Notes: generated by a model not told the origin, from the sequence alone. A stretch of DNA of 10,849 bases from CAZHAX01 sp964530325 (GCA_964530325.1 CAZHAX010000035.1:1-10849); one strand, 5' to 3'; positions 1-5,960 are shown, counted from the stretch's first letter. Translations and numbers: made by a program.

Positions 1-401
1 GCCAGCGTCTCCGGCCGGTGGAAAGAGTAGATCCGCCGGGAGCGGGGCTCGGGGTCGCGTATGTCGGTGAAGAAGGTCTCCACTCCGGTTGATTGATACA
101 GGAAGGGCAGGGGGGTGTACCAGGCGTTTTCGGCGAGGGTGTCAGGTAGCCCTTCGCTGTACTGGGCTGTCTGCGGCTCGACGCCGCTCAGCGTCGTCCC
201 TGCCGGTTTGGCTTCGACGACGCCGATGGGTCGGGCGTCGACGAAGAGCATGTAATCGGCGAACCCGGAGGTGAGCGGGAACTCGCCGACAGCGACGCCC
301 TTGGCGGCGCTCAGGTTCGCCTTGTCGCGCTCCTGGACGGTCCAGCCGGACTCGGCTAGCTGTTCGTCGATTTCCTGGCGTGCCTTCTCTTCCGGTTTCA
401 C
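1..401 (-). CDS. hsdR: Type I restriction enzyme R subunit, N-terminal part (runs off window)
   Basis: The minus-strand frame from a GTG at 401 to the window edge gives 133 residues, beginning VKPEEKARQEIDEQL. It matches the N-terminal nuclease domain of HsdR, the ATP-dependent translocase/endonuclease of type I restriction-modification. The PD-(D/E)xK site is visible: Glu40 (GEFPL), Asp49 (GFADYMLF) and Glu63-Ala-Lys65 (VVEAKPAG), followed by a Q-x-x-x-Y segment (PQTAQYSEG) typical of this domain. The helicase motor and C-terminus would lie to the left of the window. The GTG is chosen because the reading starts at the usual HsdR point and a consensus promoter ends about 30 bases upstream; the frame is open further upstream, and the ribosome site is weak. 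The specificity and methylase subunits are not in view. The frame was found by translation; a 308-residue ORF in another frame overlaps it. Confidence 0.85.
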   Translation of the reverse strand, partial: MKPEEKARQEIDEQLAESGWTVQERDKANLSAAKGVAVGEFPLTSGFADYMLFVDARPIGVVEAKPAGTTLSGVEPQTAQYSEGLPDTLAENAWYTPLPFLYQSTGVETFFTDIRDPEPRSRRIYSFHRPETL

Positions 402-433
402 GCGTTGTCTCGGCGGTGTAGGGGATTGTGCCC

Positions 434-462
434 AGTATATGGCAGGTTGGAGGGAGGGTCAA
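434..462 (-). promoter_or_regulatory. Sigma-70 type promoter for hsdR
   Basis: On the minus strand, TTGACC (462-457) and TATACT (439-434) are separated by 17 bases. Transcription would start near 427, giving a leader of about 26 bases before the GTG at 401. This supports that start codon. Confidence 0.65.
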
Positions 463-474
463 GGGACGGTTCCC

Positions 475-501
475 GTAGGGGCGAGGTTGCCTCGCGCCTA
501 C
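475..501. repeat. Palindromic GTAGGGGCG-type repeat, copy 1
   Basis: Arms GTAGGGGCGAGG (475-486) and CCTCGCGCCTAC (490-501) pair with one mismatch around a 3-base loop. It belongs to the same family as the copies at 532-555, 588-615 and 1939-1966. A second short perfect palindrome follows at 504-520 (arms CCGATGGA / TCCATCGG). Confidence 0.7.
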
Positions 502-531
502 GCCCGATGGAATCCATCGGTCCGGTCCCAC

Positions 532-555
532 AGGGGCGGCTCGCGAACCGCCCCT
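532..555. repeat. Palindromic GGGGCGG-type repeat, copy 2
   Basis: AGGGGCGG (532-539) pairs with CCGCCCCT (548-555). The intervening 8 bases contain the self-complementary TCGCGA, so almost the whole 24 bases form one palindrome. Confidence 0.65.
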
Positions 556-587
556 ACGCGGATTCGTCCTGGCTGCGCATGATCCCT

Positions 588-615
588 GTAGGGGCGACGC
601 ATGCGTCGCCCCTAC
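588..615. repeat. Perfect 28-bp palindrome overlapping the Fic stop codon, copy 3
   Basis: GTAGGGGCGACGCA is followed directly by its exact reverse complement, with no loop. The TAG stop of the Fic gene (614-612) lies inside the left-hand end of this palindrome as read on the minus strand. It may double as a transcription-ending hairpin, but no U-tract follows. Confidence 0.8.
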
Positions 616-1784
616 GAGCGTAGCGGCCCTGCGATTGCCTCTATGATGTCGTCCGCCTGGTACGTGCGATTGCGCGAGCCGCCCGTGATCTCCCGCAGGA
701 TTTCCTGTTCCTCGAGCGCAGCCACGTAGCGCATGGCAGACTGATAGCTTACGCCGAGCTGCTGTTCCACGTACGGTATCGTGAGGATCGGGCTGAAGAA
801 GAGGAGATCGACCACCTGCAGTAGCCTGGCAGCTGCCCGCTTCGTCTGGAAGCGGGCGTGGTAAGCCTCGCGAAGCGCTTGGAGACGGTCCGCCCGCAGC
901 ACGGCGTCCCGTGACTGCTCGGTCACACCGCGCAGGAAGAAGCGGAGCCACTCTTCCCAGGCTCCGCGCTGGCTGACCGCCAGCAGTCCATCGTAGTAGT
1001 CGCGGCGGTGGGCCTCGAAGAAGCCGCTGAGATAGAGTAGAGGTTCGGGCAGCAGCTTCCAGGCACACAGCAGGAGTGTGATCAGCAGCCTGCCAACACG
1101 GCCGTTACCGTCGACGAAGGGATGGATCGCCTCGAACTGGTAGTGGATCAGTGCAAGGCGGATCAGCGGAGGCAGGGCTGAATCGGCATGAAGGTAGGTC
1201 TCGAACGCGTCCAGCGTCTCCATCACGCTGTCCCCCGGGGGCGGGACGAAGGCAGCTTGAGCCAGGGAGCAGCCGGGCGGGCCGATCCAGTTCTGACCGC
1301 GACGGAACCGACCTGGCGTGCCCGTCTCCCCTCGCACGCCCTCCATCAGTCGAGCGTGCAGCTCACGGATCAACCTCAGGCTGAGCGGCAGCGTAGAAAG
1401 CCGCTGCCGACCGTGCTCCAGCGCCCGGACGTAGTTGCGCACTTCGCGCACGTCGCTGGGGCCGCGGAAGGCCGGAGCCCGGACCGCCTCGTATGCCTCG
1501 TAGGCGTAGAGGTCGTAGAGCGATGCTTGCGTGCCCTCGATCTGGGAGGAGAGCACCGCCTCGCGGTGCATGAACGGATCGATCAGTATGTGAGGATTGG
1601 GCAGCAGGCGACCCAGCCCGGCCAACTCGCCGAGGGCCCGGTCGGCCTCTGAGAGCTCCGAAGCGAGAGCCGGCGTCCATTGGAGAGGAGGTGGCAGGGG
1701 CTGGGGCAGGAAGGCCCAGTAGTCCCCATGTCGGACGCGGACAAGTCGGCCTGGTGACTCGTCGCTGAATGCCTTAGGATCCAT
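612..1784 (-). CDS. Fic family protein (protein adenylyltransferase) with C-terminal winged helix
   Basis: A 390-residue protein. Fic enzymes transfer AMP (sometimes another phosphate-containing group) from a nucleotide to hydroxyl side chains of target proteins. The Fic_N domain is followed by the inhibitory helix motif SSQIEG at residues 79-84, which fits [S/T]xxxE[G/N], so the enzyme should be self-inhibited (class II, helix N-terminal). The active-site motif HPFVDGNGRVGR at 221-232 is complete, including the catalytic His, the acidic residue and both arginines. A winged-helix segment occupies about 330-385 (ILTIPYVEQQLGVSYQSAMR), as in the common bacterial Fic-HTH layout. The ATG at 1784 has only a weak ribosome site (GCGGAA). 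The gene lies upstream of hsdR on the same strand but each has its own promoter. Fic genes are often found in defence or toxin-rich islands; the target here cannot be told. The last codons run into a palindromic repeat. Confidence 0.93.
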   Translation of the reverse strand: MDPKAFSDESPGRLVRVRHGDYWAFLPQPLPPPLQWTPALASELSEADRALGELAGLGRLLPNPHILIDPFMHREAVLSSQIEGTQASLYDLYAYEAYEAVRAPAFRGPSDVREVRNYVRALEHGRQRLSTLPLSLRLIRELHARLMEGVRGETGTPGRFRRGQNWIGPPGCSLAQAAFVPPPGDSVMETLDAFETYLHADSALPPLIRLALIHYQFEAIHPFVDGNGRVGRLLITLLLCAWKLLPEPLLYLSGFFEAHRRDYYDGLLAVSQRGAWEEWLRFFLRGVTEQSRDAVLRADRLQALREAYHARFQTKRAAARLLQVVDLLFFSPILTIPYVEQQLGVSYQSAMRYVAALEEQEILREITGGSRNRTYQADDIIEAIAGPLRS

Positions 1785-1855
1785 GAACTGATTCCGCAGG
1801 AAAGCTGCTATCTCTCTTGTTATCAGAAATGGAAGTAGAGTCGAGCGTTATTGAC

Positions 1856-1884
1856 AGTATAGGCCGAAAGTGGTAATAAGGCAA
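1856..1884 (-). promoter_or_regulatory. Candidate promoter for the Fic gene
   Basis: On the minus strand TTGCCT (1884-1879) and TATACT (1861-1856) are 17 bases apart, leaving a leader of about 65 bases before the ATG at 1784. Confidence 0.5.
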
Positions 1885-1896
1885 GTTCCGCCTGAA

Positions 1897-1912
1897 CCGC
1901 CCGTACGGGCGG
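1897..1912. repeat. Perfect 16-bp GC palindrome
   Basis: CCGCCCGT is followed by its exact reverse complement. It can also be read as an alternative stem with TTCCGCC at 1887. It lies just upstream of the Fic promoter. Confidence 0.5.
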
Positions 1913-1938
1913 AATCGTGCCACATGATGTTGTCCTTT

Positions 1939-1966
1939 GTATGGGCGACGCATGAATCGCCCCTAC
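1939..1966. repeat. Degenerate copy 4 of the 28-bp GTAGGGGCG palindrome
   Basis: Aligned without gaps to the perfect palindrome at 588-615, it differs at 3 of 28 positions by hand count. It keeps the ATCGCCCCTAC right arm. Confidence 0.65.
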
Positions 1967-2006
1967 GCCAGGGACCGTACGCCGGGGCGAGCGCCAAGGA
2001 ATGGCC

Positions 2007-2252
2007 TCACAACCTCCAGCTGTCCGCCGGACTGGCCTTCCTGTGCGCCCGCTGCAGGTCTATCTCCGCCACTCTCGAGTAGTAGCGCACCATCTCCAGC
2101 GTGCTGTGACCCAGCAGCGCCTGCAGCGTGAACACGTCCCCTCCTGCCTGCAGGTAGGTGATGGCGAACGTGTGCCTGAACTTGTGTGGGTAGCAGTCTT
2201 CGACGCCCGCCTTCTCTGCCAGGCTGCTGATCAAGTGGCGCAGCCCAACTCA
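2007..2252 (-). pseudogene. Tyrosine recombinase/integrase, C-terminal catalytic remnant
   Basis: Only the last 75-80 residues of a phage-type integrase remain. The segment has the second half of the active site: box II HKFRHTFA (HxxR), then LLGHSTLEMVRYYSRVAEID with the third conserved His and the nucleophile Tyr at the usual +9 spacing (second Tyr of RYY), and a normal-looking ending RKASPADSWRL. Reading upstream in the same frame (VGLRHLISSLAEKAG) stays homologous-looking for a few residues and then meets a TGA at about 2255. The N-terminal core-binding domain and the first catalytic Arg are absent. A TTG at 2234 could start a short product, but it would be inactive. It is most simply the end of an element whose other part was deleted. 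Confidence 0.8.
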
Positions 2253-2789
2253 ACTCATCCGGCGGTCATACCGTCCGGTGAATAGTGGGGCCTCCGGGTC
2301 CTCCCCGCCTTCCCTATCAGCGAGATACCGCCAATCACTTGACAGAACAGCGGGCTATGCCGTATACTGCGCACCGGCAGTGGGGGACCTGTCTGGTGGA
2401 CGAGGGAGTAGGCCCCGCTCGAAGAGGAGTTCGTCAGTCCAAGGCCGGGTGCTGTTTATTGGAGCAGCACCTTGGCTCCTGCAACTCAAGAGAGGAACGG
2501 GACCACAAGGGCGACCCATGCCCGCTCGTTGCCGCGGTGAAGCGGTTTGACCACTGAGCAAACGGTGGGAAGGCCAGCGCTGAAGGAGTGCACAACAGAA
2601 TCGAACCGACGGTGCCAGCTTGTTGGACGCCTAGGCCGAGGTCCCATGCAGTCATACAGTTGCATCAGTGTAATCGACGATGGGCGGGGTGCCGGAGAGC
2701 GAGCTTCTCTGCTGAGCTGGAGTGCGTCGTGGGGCTGTCGTGGGGCCGGTGTATTACTGGGAAGTGGACATAAGATAGCGAGGGATATA
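2253..2789 (+). other. Gene-less stretch: promoter and long leader before the secreted protein
   Basis: No convincing protein is encoded in the 537 bases. An imperfect palindrome sits at 2259-2278, next to the broken end of the integrase. From the promoter at 2339-2368 the plus strand would be transcribed for about 415 bases before the GTG at 2790. This leader has several short stems, the clearest being GGTGCTG (2448-2454) with CAGCACC (2465-2471), extended after a small internal loop by GCC (2444-2446) with GGC (2474-2476). I recognise no known riboswitch or RNA family in it. Confidence 0.5.
2339..2368 (+). promoter_or_regulatory. Near-consensus promoter (TTGACA-18-TATACT)
   Basis: TTGACA at 2339-2344 and TATACT at 2363-2368 with an 18-base spacer predict a start near 2375. 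The only downstream plus-strand gene is the secreted beta-helix protein at 2790. No stem followed by a T-run is seen before that gene, so the transcript probably reads into it. Confidence 0.65.
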
Positions 2790-5249
2790 GTGAAGACGAG
2801 AAGTGCGATGACGGCGTTGATGCTCGGAGTAGGCATTCTTGTGCTCCTGCTGTATGCCCTGAGCGGCAGCTCTTTGCCGGTCGCCCGGGCAGGGACGATC
2901 GGCGACATAGATACCACTGACGACGACGTGGCTACAAACGGCAATTGCACGCTTCGAGAGGCGATAGAGGCTGCGGATACAGACATGCCAGTCGATCAGT
3001 GCAGCGCGGGGAGTGGTGACGATACGATTGTCGTGCCTGCCGGCACCTACACACTGACACTGACGAGTGGCGTATCGAACAGGGACTTTGGGGATCTGGA
3101 TATCTACAGCAGCGACGCTCTGACGCTGGCGGGCGCTGGCTCGGCCTCGACCTTGATAAACGCCGATGGCATTGATCGAGTACTCCAGATAGCATCTGGT
3201 TCAGGCACTGTCGTCATCTCCGGAGCCACGATCCTGGGCGGCCAGATCAGCGGCTCCGGCGCTGGTATCTACAACGCCGACGCGGACTTGGTGCTGATCA
3301 ACTCTGTCGTTAGCGACAACGTCGCTACTGGCAACGGGGGAGGGGTCTACAACAGCTCAGGCCACTTGACCCTGAGCGGCGGGCAGGTCATCAGCAACAG
3401 CGGCATGAGCGGAGCCGGCGTTTGGATCGGTTCCGGCGACCTCACAATAGACGGGGCGTATGTCCTCAGCAACACGGCCAGCATCTTCGGCGGCGGTGTG
3501 AACGTAGGCAGCGGCAACGTGGACTTCGTCTCTGGACAGGTTGCCCTCAACCGAGGGCTCAACGGTGCGGGCATTTACGTCCAAGATGGCCTGGCGACCA
3601 TAAGTGGTGGGCATGTAGTCAGCAACACGGCTCTCGCCGGTGGCGGCGGCATCTACCTCTACAATGGCAGTGCGATCCTCAGCGCAGGCGGTATCATCAG
3701 TAACACCGCCGATGGCGGCGGGGGTGGCGTGTATGTGGGGAACACGAGCGCCACATTCACGCAGACCGGCGACAGCTTGATCTCCCTTAACGGTGCAGCT
3801 GACGGCGGGGGTGTCTATCTGTGGGAAGGCAGCGCAGTCCTCGACGCTGGTGAAGTACGCGACAACATCGCAACGGACGGGGCTGGGGTGCACTTGCGAC
3901 TCGCAGGTGCCAGACTGACACAGGGCGGCAGCAGCGTCATCGAGGACAACGATGCTGAGCGGTATGGGGGTGGCATCTACATCTGGCGCGGCAGTGTGAC
4001 GATGAGCGGCGGGGAGATTATCAGCAATACTGCCTGCAGGCGGGGTGGCGGCGTTGGTGTGGCGACTACGGACGCCGTGTTCACTCAGACCGGCGATAGC
4101 CTCATTGCCTACAATGTCGTCTCCGGGCAGGCTGTGGAGGACGGAGGGGGCGGTCTTTACATCGACGATGGGGCAGCCAGTCTGACAGGCGGGGAGGTGG
4201 CCCATAACCTGGCGCAGTACGGAGGTGGCCTCTTTGTGAGCTATGGGGACGCCACACTCAACGGCGGGCAGATGGTCAGCAACACGGCAGGGTCCGGAGC
4301 AGGGATCTACCTCTACCAGAGCAGTGCGAATCTCTACCAGAGTGGCAGCACCCTCGTCGCCCACAACACGGCCACCGGGACGCAGTCCTCCGAAGGCGGT
4401 GCGGGCCTGTATATCCGAAATGGAGCTGCGTCGCTGAGCGGAGCACAGTTCATCGAAAACAGGAGCAACAGCAGCCGGGGAGGGGCTCTAGTAGCGCGCT
4501 TTGGTAGCGCCACACTCAGTGGGGTGGACATAGAGAGCAACAGTGCAGAGGTTGGCGGCGGTATGTATGTATACCAAGGCAGCGTGTCGGTGCACGGCGG
4601 CGGTCTGATCAGCAACACGGCGAGCCAGGCCGGCGGTGGCTTCTACGTTGAGATGGGCGGCAGCGCGACGCTGGAGAGCGCGCACGTCGTCGCCAACTCC
4701 GCAACCAACAACAACGGCGGTGGGGGCTACAACAGCAGCGGCTCGGTGACGATGGTCAATACCACCCTCAGCGGCAACAGCAGCGGCTACTGGGGCGGAG
4801 GCTACTACCACGGCAGCGGTACAACTGTCTTCACCTACACGACTGTTGCCCACAACACGGCAGCCGCGAACGGTGACGGTATCTACTTCACCAACAGCGG
4901 CTCGTTCCTCGTTCACAACAGCATCATCGCCAACAACGGGTCGGTCAACTGCAACTACAACCTGACCTCGAACGACTACAACCTGGAGTACGGCAACACG
5001 TGTGGACTAAACGCCACGAACGATATCACCGACACCGATCCACTCCTGGATCCGCTGAGCGGGGTGTCCGATGCGATATTGCACCCGCTCGGCGATGGCA
5101 GTCCAGCCATCGATCAGGGCAGCTGTGTGGTTGGGATCACGGCCGACCAGAGGGGCGTGAGTCGCCCCGAAGGCGTCTTCTGCGACATAGGCGCCTATGA
5201 ATGGATCCGGCTGAAGGTCTACCTGCCCTTGGCGATGCGAGGCTGGTAG
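2790..5249 (+). CDS. Secreted CSLREA / right-handed beta-helix repeat protein with choice-of-anchor end
   Basis: An 819-residue protein if started at the GTG at 2790, preceded by GAGG about 8 bases upstream. The frame is open back to an ATG at 2547, but that would add 81 residues in front of a clear signal peptide: VKTR, a hydrophobic run to about residue 24, and cleavage after VARA (34). CTLREA at 53-58 is the CSLREA signature. About 20 coils follow with GGG/GAG-(I/V/L)Y turns and SNTA/NGG-like steps roughly every 26-30 residues, resembling chlamydial Pmp and pectin-lyase-like beta-helix repeats. The end (about 700-805) has DYNLEYG, DPLLDPL, GSPAIDQG, DQRGVSRP and CDIGAYEW, the choice-of-anchor Q pattern. 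The last residues are VYLPLAMRGW, a tail I know from many exported Chloroflexota proteins and perhaps a surface-sorting signal. A structural or adhesion role is likely; no catalytic site is seen. Confidence 0.88.
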   Translation: MKTRSAMTALMLGVGILVLLLYALSGSSLPVARAGTIGDIDTTDDDVATNGNCTLREAIEAADTDMPVDQCSAGSGDDTIVVPAGTYTLTLTSGVSNRDFGDLDIYSSDALTLAGAGSASTLINADGIDRVLQIASGSGTVVISGATILGGQISGSGAGIYNADADLVLINSVVSDNVATGNGGGVYNSSGHLTLSGGQVISNSGMSGAGVWIGSGDLTIDGAYVLSNTASIFGGGVNVGSGNVDFVSGQVALNRGLNGAGIYVQDGLATISGGHVVSNTALAGGGGIYLYNGSAILSAGGIISNTADGGGGGVYVGNTSATFTQTGDSLISLNGAADGGGVYLWEGSAVLDAGEVRDNIATDGAGVHLRLAGARLTQGGSSVIEDNDAERYGGGIYIWRGSVTMSGGEIISNTACRRGGGVGVATTDAVFTQTGDSLIAYNVVSGQAVEDGGGGLYIDDGAASLTGGEVAHNLAQYGGGLFVSYGDATLNGGQMVSNTAGSGAGIYLYQSSANLYQSGSTLVAHNTATGTQSSEGGAGLYIRNGAASLSGAQFIENRSNSSRGGALVARFGSATLSGVDIESNSAEVGGGMYVYQGSVSVHGGGLISNTASQAGGGFYVEMGGSATLESAHVVANSATNNNGGGGYNSSGSVTMVNTTLSGNSSGYWGGGYYHGSGTTVFTYTTVAHNTAAANGDGIYFTNSGSFLVHNSIIANNGSVNCNYNLTSNDYNLEYGNTCGLNATNDITDTDPLLDPLSGVSDAILHPLGDGSPAIDQGSCVVGITADQRGVSRPEGVFCDIGAYEWIRLKVYLPLAMRGW

Positions 5250-5261
5250 AGTCCGGCGCAG

Positions 5262-5355
5262 CTCGTATCTGAGTCCTTGGATGGAGAGCGTGGCGGCCCT
5301 GCACGCAGATCGGCTGAGGTAAACGGTGATACGAGGTTCCGACTTCGTGCTCTCC
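5262..5355 (+). other. Interleaved inverted repeats (possible pseudoknot) after the secreted protein
   Basis: Two complementary pairs interleave: CTCGTATC (5262-5269) with GATACGAG (5328-5335), and GGAGAGC (5283-5289) with GCTCTCC (5349-5355). The order a, b, a', b' is that of an RNA pseudoknot. It lies between the stop codon at 5249 and the terminator hairpin. Confidence 0.35.
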
Positions 5356-5363
5356 GTGGTAAG

Positions 5364-5391
5364 AATAGAGGCACCCTGCGGTGCCTCTATT
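5364..5391. terminator. Bidirectional hairpin terminator
   Basis: AATAGAGGCACC (5364-5375) and GGTGCCTCTATT (5380-5391) form a perfect 12-bp stem around CTGC. The AT-rich base of the stem (AATA/TATT) supplies part of a U-tract in both directions. It can end the plus-strand secreted-protein transcript and the minus-strand transcript that covers the tRNA half. Confidence 0.7.
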
Positions 5392-5394
5392 GAG

Positions 5395-5436
5395 TAGCGG
5401 GGGCTGGATTCGAACCAGCGACCTCCGGGTTATGAG
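5395..5436 (-). pseudogene. 3' half of an initiator tRNA-Met (CAT), 5' half missing
   Basis: Forty-two minus-strand bases fit tRNA positions 32-73: anticodon loop CTCATAA (anticodon CAT), anticodon-stem 3' strand CCCGG with the CCC typical of initiator tRNA, variable loop AGGTC, T stem-loop GCTGG-TTCGAAT-CCAGC (perfect stem), acceptor strand CCCCGCT and A73. Upstream of the anticodon loop the sequence changes to TTCCA, which cannot pair with CCCGG, and no D arm or GCGGGG acceptor strand is found. The break exactly at the anticodon loop, 4 bases from a dispersed repeat, is what site-specific integration into a tRNA gene leaves behind. Confidence 0.75.
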
Positions 5437-5440
5437 TGGA

Positions 5441-5531
5441 AGTCCTCGATCATGGACCTCAGACCCCAGGGTCACGCGTTTCAGCCTGACCTTGTGATCT
5501 CCGATTGCAGACGACCCTGAGTGCGGACGTG
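5441..5531 (-). repeat. 91-bp dispersed repeat, copy A
   Basis: It aligns without gaps to 9926-10016 in the same orientation, with 70 of 91 positions identical by hand count. On the minus strand both copies keep a GTCC...GGAC hairpin with an 8-base loop, a TGAAACRCGTGACCCTG block and a TCCGCACTCAGG block. Codon positions of the differences (mostly 2 and 3) do not favour a protein. Confidence 0.75.
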
Positions 5532-5554
5532 AACGTTCCTCGATGTCGATGACC

Positions 5555-5583
5555 AGTATACCGGTGGTGTATACAGGTGTCAA
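5555..5583 (-). promoter_or_regulatory. Consensus promoter (TTGACA-17-TATACT) facing the repeat and tRNA half
   Basis: On the minus strand TTGACA (5583-5578) and TATACT (5560-5555) are 17 bases apart. The spacer and -10 carry GTATAC twice, which could be an operator. Transcription would start near 5548, run through repeat copy A and the tRNA half, and stop at the hairpin ending at 5364: about 185 nt with no good ORF. Confidence 0.7.
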
Positions 5584-5602
5584 GCTGGCGTATCACGTCA
5601 GA

Positions 5603-5926
5603 CTAGGACTGAGCCGACCCTAGCCAGGGCCGGGAGAAGATGAGCCAGAACCCGCCGTAGCCGTCCAGGAAGAAGCGTTGCCTGTCGGCGCCCGGCTCGA
5701 GCTTGTCGAGAAGCTCGCGGGCCAGGTAGACGGTGAGGTCGCCGACCTCGAAGCGAACGAACCGATCAGGGCTTTCGGGAACGCCCATCCGACCGGACGG
5801 GCCGTGGAAGAAGGTTCATCACCCCATGCAGACAAGCCGCCAGGCGACGTTGAGGACTCCGCCCTGCCTATGGATGAGTTCGCGGACCCACCGTGACGGG
5901 ATGCCAACTTCGAGTACTTCGGTCAT
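5603..5926 (-). CDS. Candidate small selenoprotein with tandem Sec (UGA-UGA), CC/Se-motif-like family
   Basis: From the ATG at 5926 (AAAGGA about 11 bases upstream) one frame runs 107 codons to TAG at 5603, interrupted only by two adjacent TGA codons at residues 36-37 (5821-5819, 5818-5816). Both sides look like one small protein: GGVLNVAWRLVCMG, then the pair, then GRMGVPESPDRFVRFEVGD, LTVYLARELLDKLEPGADR and FFLDGYGGFWLIF. I recall small proteins of this layout (GG-turn, Cys-Cys, G-x-P, F..FEVG.itVYL, GfgfF) as the CC/Se motif (seleno)protein family; Sec-Sec would replace Cys-Cys. A SECIS-like hairpin follows. It is the last gene of the arsR operon, 34 bases after a CxxC thioredoxin-like gene, which fits a redox or metalloid-binding job. 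The alternative is a pseudogene, or a 61-residue ORF from 5788 that lacks the active motif. Whether the genome has selA/selB/selC is not visible. Confidence 0.68.
5781..5805 (-). promoter_or_regulatory. SECIS-like hairpin after the tandem UGA
   Basis: On the minus strand GCCCGTCC (5802-5795) pairs with GGATGGGC (5790-5783), 8 bp including one G-U, around a GGTC loop (5794-5791). With one bulged G the stem extends by AC/GT (5805-5804 with 5782-5781). The loop starts 22 bases after the second TGA. Bacterial SECIS hairpins such as that of E. coli fdhF lie at this distance and expose GGU(C) in the apical loop, where SelB binds. Confidence 0.6.
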
Positions 5927-5960
5927 TGTGCGCTTTGTCCTTTGAGCCAATGACAGGCAC

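Noticed and set aside
475..615. CRISPR array
   Set aside because: The repeats are palindromes of differing length and spacing without uniform spacers.
142..1068. 308-residue ORF on the minus strand
   Set aside because: It runs across hsdR, the palindromes and the end of Fic in a different frame, is Arg/Pro-rich and shows no domain.
1851..1879. Plus-strand TTGACA at 1851 as a promoter
   Set aside because: The -10 at the right distance (TAATAA) is poor and no plus-strand gene follows; the minus-strand reading fits the Fic gene better.
2547..2789. 81-residue N-terminal extension of the secreted protein
   Set aside because: It would bury the signal peptide; the GTG at 2790 has a ribosome site and starts directly at the charged n-region.
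3357..4364. 335-residue ORF on the minus strand
   Set aside because: It is antisense to the repeat coils of the secreted protein; the long open frame comes from the periodic GC-rich coding sequence.
5395..5480. Complete tRNA gene
   Set aside because: No D arm, no 5' acceptor strand and no 5' anticodon strand that pairs were found upstream of the anticodon loop.
5137..5583. 148-residue minus-strand ORF
   Set aside because: Its middle is the translation of the tRNA half (SLVRIQPP is a familiar spurious peptide from T arms), and it crosses the terminator hairpin.
5603..5788. 61-residue ORF as a stand-alone gene
   Set aside because: It has no ribosome site of its own; its ATG lies within the SECIS-like hairpin, and it starts in the middle of the conserved region. 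It is better read as the tail of the UGA-interrupted gene.
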